Shown in pieces: positions 1 through 7,416 of a DNA stretch of 10,904 nucleotides; position 1 is the first letter of the stretch; each line of letters begins with the position of its first letter. Location of the stretch: NCBI GenBank assembly GCA_902462015.1, contig CABPZV010000061.1:1-10904 (forward strand). Reading direction: 5' to 3'. A program made the translations under genes and the position numbers. The DNA comes from an uncultured Eubacteriales bacterium. Its GTDB lineage: Bacteria > Bacillota > Clostridia > Oscillospirales > CAG-272. The notes beneath the pieces were generated by a model. The model worked only from the letters and a program-made list of their open reading frames with translations. It was not told the origin of the DNA and searched no databases.

Positions 1-1
1 A

Positions 2-451
2 TCGCCATTAAGGCTGCCGCACGCCGCGCTTGAGGCAGGAATAGCCATTAACAATTCATCGGTTACAATAGTACACGGAATGAGCCGGCCGATAGGAGCG
101 CTTTATTACGTTCCGCATGGACTTTCAAACGCTATGCTTTTATATAAGTGTATGTGCTTTGCAAGGGACGGAGCGGTTTCCCGCTTTGCAGACCTTGCAA
201 GAGCGATAGGCCGCGCCTTACCCGATACAGAAGACAGTATCGCTGCCGATCTGTTTTTAAAGGCTTTATCACAGCTTTGAAAAACTTTGGAGGTTCCAAC
301 TCTTTGTGAATACGGTATAGACAGGGAAGACTTTTTTGCCAATATTGATGAAATGGCAAAGGACGCACTTGCGAGCGGCAGTCCCGCCAACACCGTAAAA
401 GAGGTATCAAAATCTGACGTTACTAATATATATAAATCGTTGTTCGATTAA
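2..451 (+). pseudogene. Iron-containing alcohol dehydrogenase, C-terminal part, interrupted by an in-frame TGA
   Basis: The 5' end lies outside the window. The frame is open from base 2, stops at TGA 278-280, then continues in the same frame to TAA 449-451. Before the stop it reads LEAGIAINNSSVTIVHGMSR, and soon after comes GALYYVPHG. The two His of VHGM and VPHG are 14 residues apart, matching metal-ligand His263 and His277 of E. coli FucO. After the TGA it reads LEVPTLCEYGIDREDFF and ASGSPANTVKEV, the usual C-terminal end of the group III (iron-dependent) NAD(P)H alcohol/aldehyde reductases. About 92 residues precede the TGA and 56 follow it. The family is about 380-400 residues, so roughly the last third is visible. 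From memory of homologues, the TGA position is often Cys. The simplest reading is a nonsense mutation (or base error) in a gene flanking the mobile region. Readthrough as selenocysteine is a weaker alternative. It converges on the recombinase gene. Confidence 0.85.
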
Positions 452-519
452 TGATAGTCCAATTATACAAAGGCGGTAATCGTTATATTTGTGGTGTATG
501 TAGACTTTGAAAATACCGG

Positions 520-2160
520 CTAAAAAATGAAAATCCCGTCGGGAGAAAAGTGCCGATGCTTTTCAAAAGAAAAGTCGCCGCGGACGATATAAAGTCTGCG
601 GCGACGTGTAAAGAGGCTACAAAAAAGATGTCTCTTACGACACGAGCAGTAAATTTGGTCAAAGAAAAAGCCCCGCACGCGAATTTGCGTGTCGAGGCTC
701 TCGACTGGTGCACCTGAGCATTCTATAATCGAACCGTTTACCTCATCAAGAGAAACGGTGGTAGTTGCTTCGTTGTAGTTAAAGGTCAAAACCAGCTTAT
801 CGTGATATACATACACTGCATTCACGAAGCTGTCAATGAGTCTCTGCTTGTGTTCTTTCTTTGTTACTTCCATACTGCGAAATCTTTGCAGCCAGAAAAT
901 CAATCCCTCTTTGGTAAGAGGAGGGCGTTTTAGCTCTTCTTTAATAATTTTTAATTCCAATTCTTCTTTGGCACTCTCAAGTTCAATCATACGCTGTTTC
1001 GTGGTAGTCGTAATGATTCCCTGCTCGATAGCATTCATCAGATTTGCTATCGCTCTTACTGTTTCACTCAGTTGTTGTTTTAATAGGATAATGGACGTAT
1101 TTTCACTATTTGCCACATGAAGTACGATGCTTGCAATATCATCAATCACATCATCCTGCATCAGCATATCTTTCGTATACCGAACAACAATATCTTCGAT
1201 CCACTCCTTTTTGACAGTCTTTTTATCACAGGAGTGCTTGTACTTTGCGTTGTTGCATTTGTAGTACCGATGCACCGTACCGTTCCTACCCGTACCGCTT
1301 TCTCCTGTCATATAGACACCACATTTACCACAGAACAATTTGGTTGTCAGCAGATAGTCGTCCTCGGCCTTGTGCCTTGCGGCGGCTTTTTTGTTTTTCT
1401 GCAACTGCTCCTGCACCTTGTTGAACAAATCCGTTGGAACAATCTGCGGTATACCATTATCGTGAACAATATTTCTAAACCTATATTCACCGATGTAACG
1501 CCTATTTTTCAGCATATCCGTTACAATATTGATGGATATTTTTGTGCCGAGTGATGTTGTCAGACCTTTGGCATTTAACAGGATCACGATCTCCTTAATG
1601 GTCTTGCCTTTGGCGTACCACTTGAATGCTTCTAATACCCACGGAGCTTTCAGTGGGTCAATCTCAAATAACTGTTCTTTGTTAATAACATATCCGATAG
1701 GAACCGTACCACCGTTGAATTTGCACTTTAAGGCATTTTCCGTAAGACCTCTTGTGACCTTTTCAGCAAGCTCTGCGGAGTAGTATTCCGCCATTCCTTC
1801 AAGCACGGATTCAAGCAGTATGCCCTCTGAACCATCGGATATGTGCTCCGTTGCCGAGACTACTCTGACATTGTTCTTTTTAAGCACATTCTTATAACGA
1901 GCTGAATCGTAACGATTTCTTGCGAAACGGTCTAACTTCCATACGATGATTACATCAAACTTCTGTTTTGAACTGTCTTTAATCATCTTTTGGAATTGCG
2001 GTCGGTTATCCGTCTTGGCCGACAAGGCTCTGTCAATGTACATATCCAGAATGGTAATGCCTTGCCGTTGGGCAAATGCTGTGCATTCACGCACCTGACC
2101 GTCGATGCTTTCCTCGCGTTGGCTGTCCGAGGAATATCTTGCATAAATCACTGCTGTCAT
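520..2160 (-). CDS. Large serine recombinase (site-specific integrase/excisionase)
   Basis: Predicted to cut and rejoin DNA through a covalent phosphoserine link, moving the element that carries it. The resolvase domain starts at once: YARYSSDSQ places the catalytic Ser at residue 10, with KLDRFARNR at 75-83 carrying the conserved Asp and Arg residues. A recombinase domain follows (RYIGEYRF near 221-228). A zinc ribbon shows FCGKC (Cys277, Cys280) with Cys302 and Cys311, then a coiled-coil stretch rich in Glu and Lys. I chose ATG 2160 because AGGAGGTG lies about 8 bases upstream; a TTG at 2181 in the same frame would sit on the far side of that site. The normal family end appears to be near SGAP (about base 710). 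The remaining 60 or so codons are low-complexity, rich in Phe and Arg, and cross terminator-like hairpins, so this tail is probably not a conserved part of the protein. Total 546 residues. Confidence 0.9.
   Translation of the reverse strand: MTAVIYARYSSDSQREESIDGQVRECTAFAQRQGITILDMYIDRALSAKTDNRPQFQKMIKDSSKQKFDVIIVWKLDRFARNRYDSARYKNVLKKNNVRVVSATEHISDGSEGILLESVLEGMAEYYSAELAEKVTRGLTENALKCKFNGGTVPIGYVINKEQLFEIDPLKAPWVLEAFKWYAKGKTIKEIVILLNAKGLTTSLGTKISINIVTDMLKNRRYIGEYRFRNIVHDNGIPQIVPTDLFNKVQEQLQKNKKAAARHKAEDDYLLTTKLFCGKCGVYMTGESGTGRNGTVHRYYKCNNAKYKHSCDKKTVKKEWIEDIVVRYTKDMLMQDDVIDDIASIVLHVANSENTSIILLKQQLSETVRAIANLMNAIEQGIITTTTKQRMIELESAKEELELKIIKEELKRPPLTKEGLIFWLQRFRSMEVTKKEHKQRLIDSFVNAVYVYHDKLVLTFNYNEATTTVSLDEVNGSIIECSGAPVESLDTQIRVRGFFFDQIYCSCRKRHLFCSLFTRRRRLYIVRGDFSFEKHRHFSPDGIFIF
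534..544 (-). terminator. Weak terminator-like hairpin near the recombinase stop
   Basis: On the minus strand TCCC and GGGA pair around a three-base loop and are followed by TTTTCATTTTTT. The stem is short, but the T-rich tract is good. It is the last of a series of hairpins at the 3' end of the recombinase. A further 6-bp hairpin (GAAAAG/CTTTTC, 545-564) lies just before it. Confidence 0.4.
565..605 (-). terminator. Rho-independent terminator
   Basis: The arms are GTCGCCGCGGAC (574-585) and GTCTGCGGCGAC (594-605) with an 8-base AT-rich loop. All 12 positions pair, counting one G-T pair. On the minus strand the stem runs straight into TTTTCTTTT (565-573), as expected for termination of leftward transcription from the recombinase. 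In the plus direction there is no T tract. It lies inside the reading frame of the recombinase tail, about 50 bases before the stop. Confidence 0.75.
660..699 (-). terminator. Terminator-like hairpin inside the recombinase 3' end
   Basis: On the minus strand AGCCTCG-A-CACGC pairs with GCGTG-CGGGGCT around a loop of AAATTC, with one bulged A and one G-T pair, followed by TTTTTCTTT. It lies right after the SGAP codons where the conserved part of the recombinase seems to end. This suggests the original gene or element end was here and that the frame now runs past it. Confidence 0.55.
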
Positions 2161-2204
2161 TCGCTGTTCACCTCCTGCCAATATTCAGTTTTCTTTTGTA
2201 CCAT
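2157..2204 (-). CDS. Possible 15-residue leader peptide overlapping the recombinase start
   Basis: The peptide reads MVQKKTEYWQEVNSE and stops at a TGA that overlaps the recombinase ATG (ATGA). The recombinase ribosome binding site AGGAGGTG lies inside it, so translation of the two could be coupled. The same frame is open for about 37 more codons upstream without a convincing start, so it may instead be the 3' remnant of a longer lost gene. The ribosome binding site of its own is weak (AAAGGG about 12 bases before the ATG). Confidence 0.35.
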   Translation of the reverse strand: MVQKKTEYWQEVNSE

Positions 2205-2220
2205 AGTTTTATCACGCCCT

Positions 2221-2247
2221 TTCAATTTGATTGAATGCAATATTATA
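2221..2247 (-). promoter_or_regulatory. Possible recombinase promoter -10 box and adjacent inverted repeat
   Basis: A perfect TATAAT lies on the minus strand at 2247-2242, about 85 bases upstream of the recombinase ATG. No good -35 box is seen at 16-18 bases. Just downstream lies the inverted repeat TTCAAT-TTG-ATTGAA (2221-2235), placed where a repressor or short hairpin could act. The rest of 2205-2391, between the recombinase and hsdR, shows nothing else I can support. Confidence 0.3.
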
Positions 2248-2391
2248 AAGTTCCCTTTCTCCCAATAAACTCCAACTTTCTGTTTGTAAGAATGCAGAGC
2301 TAATATGAAAAGCAAGGTTTTATTTGGCAAGAAAAATGCAAATCAATCTAATGTTCTGCTTATCTAAAAGATATTTTGCTTGTTAGAGATA

Positions 2392-5300
2392 TTATCCTAT
2401 TCCGAAAAATTGTTCAAAAAATGCTTGCAGCTTTTGGATCACACTCTGCTTCTTTTCGGCACGGTTTCCACCGCCAAAGCGTGACATGGGCGGCATGAGT
2501 TTATCAATCGCCGTGCCGCTTGTTTTTACCGAACCGTCACGAAAAGCCACATCAATAAATTTTCGTGTTTCCTCTTCTTTGAGATTTTCTTCTTTGATGA
2601 TAGCAACAAGTTGTTTTTCCTTTTCCTCAGCTACATAGTTATGCCACTCAATCATAACATCTGAAACCTCGTTAATACCGGCAATAAAGTTCTCGATAAG
2701 CGCCTTTTTGCTGCGCAGCTCAGGGCTGGCATCGACAGCCTTGCGGATTGTAATAAGCACTTCCTTATCGTCGCAGTGGGAATCGTGATACTTCTTGACA
2801 AGCATCAGGATATAATCAATATTGATTTCTATTTGCTTAATAAGCTCTATTTCAAAAACAATATCGTCCGTGATATCCTCTTTTTCCCCGCTGGGCTTGC
2901 GATTTTTCCATTCGTCACGAAGATCCTGATATCTGCCGAGATAATCCTGAAAATCACGCTCGGAAAGGATTTCGTTCCCTACAAACTCATCAAATGATGT
3001 CAGCAGATTACGCATACGAAGGATAGCGCCGAACAGGACGATAAATTCTTTCTGTTTTTGTTCTCCAATAATGCGCTCATCAGAAATAGGAAACTTTGCT
3101 GTCAGTTCTTCTATCATATCGGCATAGCCGGGATGGTATTTCCCGTCAGTATCCTCGTAGCCGAAATAATAATCCTTGTATCCGCGCATCAGCACAATGC
3201 CGCCCGCTTTTTTGTCACCGAAAAGAGAGATAGCGTCATCTGTACGCTTTTGCAGATTGCGGAAACAAACAATATTACCGAATGTTTTAATAGAATTGAG
3301 AATGCGGTTGGTACGGGAATACGCCTGAATTAGTCCGTGCATTTTAAGATTTTTATCTACCCACAGCGTGTTAAGAGTAGTTGCGTCAAAGCCTGTCAGG
3401 AACATATTGACCACAATGAGCAAATCAAGCTCCTTGTTCTTCATTCGCAGTGACACATCTTTATAGTAGTTTTGGAATTTGTCGCCGTCTGTGGAATAGT
3501 TGGTATGGAACATTTCGTTGTAATCGGCAATAGCCGCGTCAAGAAAATCACGGGAGGTTGCGTCAAGTGCAGAAGTATCTTCGGGATTTTCCTCGTCAAG
3601 AAGTCCGTCTGTTTCCGCTTCGTTTGCTCCATAGCTGTAAATAAGGGCGACCTTTAATCGCCGCTGAGGATTTTCAGCCATCTGACGCTTGAATTCGGCA
3701 TAATACAGCTTGGCGGCATCTACTGACGAAACCGCAAAAATGGAGTTGAAACCGCTGACACGCTGTTTTTGCTTGATTTCTTCAATAGCTGTTCTTCCTC
3801 CAGCAGAAGCAACATCTGCTATATTTTGCAAGACATTGAATGTATATGTTTTATCCCCACGGTAAGTTTTCTGATCAAAATGCGTTAGTATGTAATCAGT
3901 CACCAAGCGAATGCGTTCGGGAGACTGAAACGCCTTTTCACGGTTAATATCCCAAACCTCTTTATCGTCAATATCAGGCTCTTTATCCATCGTTTTGATA
4001 TAATCCACACGGAAGGGCAGCACATTTTTATCATTGATAGCATCTACAATGGTGTATGTGTGCAGTTGGTCGCCGAAAGCCTGCTCCGTTGTACGGAGCG
4101 TGGGATTTTTGCTTACCCCTGCATTAACTGCAAAGATAGGTGTTCCTGTAAATCCGAATAAGTGATATTTTTTGAAATACTTCGTAATTGCTAAGTGCAT
4201 ATCACCGAACTGGCTGCGGTGGCATTCGTCAAAGATAATAACTACGCGCTTGTCAAAAACGCTGTGACCTGCATTCTTTTTGATAAAGGTGGCAAGCTTT
4301 TGGATAGTCGTAATAATAATTTTTGCGTTATCGTCCTCAAGCTGTTTTTTCAGTATCGCAGTAGAGGAATTGCTGTTTGCAGCGCCTTTTTCAAAGCGGT
4401 CATATTCCTTCATTGTCTGATAGTCAAGGTCTTTTCGGTCAACTACAAACAAAACCTTGTCAATATAATCTAATTTAGACGCAAGCTGTGCAGTCTTGAA
4501 AGAGGTCAGCGTTTTACCGCTGCCTGTTGTATGCCAAATATAACCGCCGCCTGCAACACTGCCGTATTTCTTATAATTGTTTGCAATCTCAATGCGGTTC
4601 AAAATACGCTCTGTGGCAACAATTTGATAAGGTCGCATAACAAGCAGCATATTTTCTGCCGTGAAGACGCAGTAATGCGTCAATATGTTCAGAATGGCAT
4701 GCTTGCAGAAAAAGGTCTTTGTGAAGTCCACAAGGTCAGGAATAATGCGGTTGTTCGCATCCGCCCAAAAAGAGGTAAACTCAAAGCTGTGACTTGTCTT
4801 CTCTTTTTTCGCCTTATGAGAATTGGCATCTTTGATATGGTTGAATCGGGTAGTATTGGAATAATACTTGGTGTTCGTGCCGTTGGATATTACAAATATC
4901 TGCACATATTCATAAAGTCCGCTTGCCGCCCAAAAGCTGTCACGCTGATAACGATCTATCTGATTAAATGCCTCACGGATCGGGACGCCACGACGCTTTA
5001 ATTCGATATGTATAAGCGGCAACCCGTTTACAAGAATTGTCACATCGTAACGGTTATTATGCGCCGCGCCCTCATCTGCGGAAACGGCATATTGATTGAT
5101 AACTTGAAGCGTATTGTTGTGAATGTTCTTTTTATCAATCAGCGTGATGTTTTTACTTTCTCCGTTATCACGTCTTAGTACCTGCACATGGTCTTCCTGA
5201 ATAAGGCGTGTTTTTTCCGCTATGCCGTCTTTGGAATTGGCAAGCACCTCATGAAAAAAGCGATTCCACTCATCATCGGAAAACCGATAATCGTTCAGCT

Positions 5301-5505
5301 TTTCGAGCTGTATTCGCAGGTTATCGATAAGGTCTTTTTCTTTATGTATGGTCAGATATTCATAGCCTAAATCTTTCAGCAGGCGTATAAATTCTTTTTC
5401 AAGCTCCGCTTCGCTTTGATAAGCCTCCGAACGCTTTTCCTGCGGCTTGTATTCGGTTACAACAGTGCTTTCATTAGATTGAGCAACGATGTTAAAATAC
5501 GGCAT
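2392..5505 (-). CDS. hsdR: Type I restriction endonuclease subunit R
   Basis: This is the ATP-driven translocase and nuclease of a type I restriction complex, which joins two HsdM and one HsdS to cut unmodified DNA far from the target. The order of domains is complete over 1037 residues. The PD-(D/E)xK nuclease has Asp154 and ELK at 168-170 (Glu168, Lys170), then QIDRYQR. Superfamily 2 helicase motifs follow: TTGSGKT at 326-332 (Walker A), DECH at 426-429, TGTP at 453-456, MFLTGFDA at 701-708, and QAYSRTNR at 727-734. A helical C-terminus ends in FFEQFFGIG, as in EcoR124-like (type IC) HsdR. The start is ATG 5505, with AAAGGGGG about 9 bases upstream. The stop of the upstream membrane protein gene lies 3 bases before this ATG, so the two are probably translated together. 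No frameshift or motif loss is seen, so it should be active. Confidence 0.97.
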   Translation of the reverse strand: MPYFNIVAQSNESTVVTEYKPQEKRSEAYQSEAELEKEFIRLLKDLGYEYLTIHKEKDLIDNLRIQLEKLNDYRFSDDEWNRFFHEVLANSKDGIAEKTRLIQEDHVQVLRRDNGESKNITLIDKKNIHNNTLQVINQYAVSADEGAAHNNRYDVTILVNGLPLIHIELKRRGVPIREAFNQIDRYQRDSFWAASGLYEYVQIFVISNGTNTKYYSNTTRFNHIKDANSHKAKKEKTSHSFEFTSFWADANNRIIPDLVDFTKTFFCKHAILNILTHYCVFTAENMLLVMRPYQIVATERILNRIEIANNYKKYGSVAGGGYIWHTTGSGKTLTSFKTAQLASKLDYIDKVLFVVDRKDLDYQTMKEYDRFEKGAANSNSSTAILKKQLEDDNAKIIITTIQKLATFIKKNAGHSVFDKRVVIIFDECHRSQFGDMHLAITKYFKKYHLFGFTGTPIFAVNAGVSKNPTLRTTEQAFGDQLHTYTIVDAINDKNVLPFRVDYIKTMDKEPDIDDKEVWDINREKAFQSPERIRLVTDYILTHFDQKTYRGDKTYTFNVLQNIADVASAGGRTAIEEIKQKQRVSGFNSIFAVSSVDAAKLYYAEFKRQMAENPQRRLKVALIYSYGANEAETDGLLDEENPEDTSALDATSRDFLDAAIADYNEMFHTNYSTDGDKFQNYYKDVSLRMKNKELDLLIVVNMFLTGFDATTLNTLWVDKNLKMHGLIQAYSRTNRILNSIKTFGNIVCFRNLQKRTDDAISLFGDKKAGGIVLMRGYKDYYFGYEDTDGKYHPGYADMIEELTAKFPISDERIIGEQKQKEFIVLFGAILRMRNLLTSFDEFVGNEILSERDFQDYLGRYQDLRDEWKNRKPSGEKEDITDDIVFEIELIKQIEINIDYILMLVKKYHDSHCDDKEVLITIRKAVDASPELRSKKALIENFIAGINEVSDVMIEWHNYVAEEKEKQLVAIIKEENLKEEETRKFIDVAFRDGSVKTSGTAIDKLMPPMSRFGGGNRAEKKQSVIQKLQAFFEQFFGIG

Positions 5506-5508
5506 GAT

Positions 5509-6138
5509 TTAAGCCCCCTTTACAATAGCGATAACCGCAATAATAATTGAAACAAGAGAAGTAATAGAAGCAAACAGACCGAAAAGATAATTACGGTCAT
5601 CGAGATTATCTATTTCAATACCTGCCATTCTGAATAAACGGGAAAATATAAAGGCAAGAACCGCAAACGGTACGCAATACGAATACAATTGCCAAGGGAA
5701 TTCACTAATGTTTCCTCTAATATATTGTATCGGAAAACATCCGATCAGAAAAATAGCAAATAACAGTGAACACCACTTCATAATCCAAAAGAATAATGCT
5801 ATAAACGATTTTAATAGTATTATAGAAGCTCGGTCGCTCTCAATATGTTTTTTAGGAAGGAACAATATTTTTATGAATACCTTTATCTCATTAATAAACT
5901 TTTTGATTTTGCTCTTATGCTCCTTGTATCCTATTTTATCACGCCATTCTATAAGAGCGGCTTTGCGTTGTTCTTCCTCTTTTTGAGCTTTTATTTCTTC
6001 GGCTTCTGCAATAGCACAAGCAATGATGTGCTGCATTTCTTCCGCACGCATATTTTCCGGCAGATTCATATTGATCGATTGCAAAGGTTTTGAAGCAGTA
6101 TTTTGTTTTGCTTTTTTCTTGTTTCTGCCTTTTCCCAT
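5509..6138 (-). CDS. Coiled-coil and multi-pass membrane protein embedded between hsdS and hsdR
   Basis: I do not recognise a named family for this 209-residue protein. The N-terminus is very basic (MGKGRNKKKAK), then a charged helical stretch rich in Glu, Ala, Lys and Arg at about 31-80 that could form a coiled coil. After it come three, perhaps four, hydrophobic segments: about 105-120 and 122-137 (possibly one long hairpin), 150-168, and 185-207. The last two are separated by a polar loop with EIDNLDDRN. It lacks a signal peptide and an obvious enzyme motif. The start ATG 6138-6136 shares one base with the hsdS stop (TGATG), and AAGGAG lies about 11 bases upstream, inside hsdS. The stop is 3 bases from the hsdR ATG. 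It is therefore cotranscribed and probably coupled with the restriction genes. It may tether the complex to the membrane or act as a pore-type effector; both are guesses from position alone. Confidence 0.8.
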   Translation of the reverse strand: MGKGRNKKKAKQNTASKPLQSINMNLPENMRAEEMQHIIACAIAEAEEIKAQKEEEQRKAALIEWRDKIGYKEHKSKIKKFINEIKVFIKILFLPKKHIESDRASIILLKSFIALFFWIMKWCSLLFAIFLIGCFPIQYIRGNISEFPWQLYSYCVPFAVLAFIFSRLFRMAGIEIDNLDDRNYLFGLFASITSLVSIIIAVIAIVKGA

Positions 6139-7400
6139 CAGCTTGTTTTCTCCTTAAAGGTTAATAGCTTGTCCCTGTAATATTCGTATTGTTTTTGCCT
6201 TGCTTCGATTTCGGCGGGGAGACCAATATCGAGATTTGTACAGATATTTTCAAAATTGTCAAGAATATCCGCATAATGATTCTGTATATCAAGCGGAGGC
6301 AACGGAATAGTAATTTGCTCTATGGAAGGTACATTTGAGTGTACCACCTTGCTTTTTACTTTGCCTTTGCTTTTCTGATCTCTTGCTGACTTTGTTGCAA
6401 GAACATGAGCCAAGTATCTTGGATTTTGATTGTGTTTTAGTACAACAATATCACCACCTGCAAGACACTTTTCGTTTCCTACATAAGCAACGGATTTCGC
6501 AATATCTTCAACACTTTCACCTGTAATTGTAAATAGTATATCACCATGTTCAAAATACTTTGGACTTGACACATATTCAAGTTGGGTGTGCGATACACAT
6601 TTATCAAACCAAGTGTTGTATGTAGTGTATATTTCACCATATCGCACACAAGGAATACCGTTCTCAGTAACTTGATCACGCTTAATACCAGAGCCCCTAT
6701 AAATATCCGTAGCAATTTCTTTTAATGTTACCATAGGAATATCCGTTTGAGGTTTTAACAGCTCATCTCTATAATACTCATACTGTTTTTTTCTTGCCGT
6801 AAGCTCTGTCGTAAGCTCTGTCGTAAGCTCTGTGAAATTGTCCAGAATACGGACAATTTCACGCTGAACAGGCAGAGGGGGGACGGGGATAGTAAGTTCT
6901 TTAAAATTGGTTTTATTGAATTTTGTTTGTCCTACTGGTGATACGATTTTAACTAACTTATCCTGAAATTCTTTGCATTGAAAAAGGTGATACAAGAATC
7001 GGTTTAAAGCAATATCACTCTTTACCCATATTGCATTAGGACCAAGAACATTAAATTTTGAAGGAAATATTTCAGTGGTAATATAATAGACTTCGCCACA
7101 ATTACCTACATTCGGCATAACTAATCCTTCGGAATCAAGGTTTACACGCCAAAGATATTTAAAGGCATATTCGTCCACATATACAAAGTTATCCGGTTTT
7201 GAAAAATTGCTTTTTAAGTCTGTTGTTCTTATTAATTGGGCAACCCCCAATTCGTTGTTAACATATTTTACGTTTTTTGCGATATCTGCAAAAGAGCCTG
7301 CTGCCGTATAATCGGTTATTGTTGAACATACGTCTCCTACTTTCATATATTTCACACCGTTCGGACAAAGTTCCTGCAACAATTCTTCAAGTTTACTCAT
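6138..7400 (-). CDS. hsdS: Type I restriction-modification specificity subunit S
   Basis: It selects the two half-sites of the bipartite DNA target for both methylation and restriction. The 420-residue protein has the classic two-fold layout. The first target recognition domain spans about 15-178 and ends in LTIPVPPLPVQREIV. A central helical spacer follows at about 180-215, with LDNFTELT and ARKKQYEYYRDELL. The second recognition domain spans about 220-370 and ends in ITIPLPPLDIQ. The distal helix at 375-413 contains LDNFENI and ARQKQYEYYRDKLL, which repeats the central helix. Three TELT units lie at 190-201. I chose ATG 7400 because GGGAG lies about 9 bases upstream and MSKLEELL is a usual HsdS start; the frame is open further upstream, but that part overlaps the preceding gene. 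The TGA stop overlaps the next ATG by one base. Target sequence cannot be read from the protein. Confidence 0.95.
   Translation of the reverse strand: MSKLEELLQELCPNGVKYMKVGDVCSTITDYTAAGSFADIAKNVKYVNNELGVAQLIRTTDLKSNFSKPDNFVYVDEYAFKYLWRVNLDSEGLVMPNVGNCGEVYYITTEIFPSKFNVLGPNAIWVKSDIALNRFLYHLFQCKEFQDKLVKIVSPVGQTKFNKTNFKELTIPVPPLPVQREIVRILDNFTELTTELTTELTARKKQYEYYRDELLKPQTDIPMVTLKEIATDIYRGSGIKRDQVTENGIPCVRYGEIYTTYNTWFDKCVSHTQLEYVSSPKYFEHGDILFTITGESVEDIAKSVAYVGNEKCLAGGDIVVLKHNQNPRYLAHVLATKSARDQKSKGKVKSKVVHSNVPSIEQITIPLPPLDIQNHYADILDNFENICTNLDIGLPAEIEARQKQYEYYRDKLLTFKEKTS
6798..6833 (-). repeat. Three tandem 12-bp repeats in hsdS encoding TELT x3
   Basis: The minus-strand unit is ACAGAGCTTACG, repeated three times with no mismatch and encoding Thr-Glu-Leu-Thr each time. 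It sits in the helical spacer between the two recognition domains. In EcoR124I and its variant the comparable tetrapeptide (TAEL) occurs two or three times, and copy number changes the length of the non-specific spacer in the DNA target. Perfect identity at the DNA level makes slipped-strand copy change plausible. Confidence 0.93.
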
Positions 7401-7416
7401 GCACAGCTCCCTACTT

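Noticed and set aside
270..290. TGA read as Trp throughout this genome
   Set aside because: Genes at 7417-8097 and 6138-7400 end properly at TGA with tight start codons behind them, and TGG is used for Trp in all intact genes.
468..476. CAAAGGCGG at 468-476 and again at 10896-10904 as flanking direct repeats of an element
   Set aside because: Only nine bases are shared, the second copy is cut by the window edge, and AAAGGCGG also occurs near 10285, so chance is likely.
460..720. tRNA gene as integration target at the recombinase 3' end
   Set aside because: No cloverleaf, T-loop or CCA-type end could be found on either strand; the structures there are plain hairpins.
1117..1554. A 145-codon plus-strand open frame
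   Set aside because: It is antisense to the recombinase zinc-ribbon region, whose protein motifs are clear; the opposite frame is a shadow.
4531..5001. A 156-codon plus-strand open frame
   Set aside because: It lies fully inside hsdR on the other strand, lacks recognisable motifs, and has no convincing ribosome binding site.
6138..7400. Phase-variable hsdS by inversion, helped by the nearby recombinase
   Set aside because: Only one hsdS is present, with no second partial copy or inverted repeats around it, and the recombinase is of the large integrase type instead of a simple invertase.
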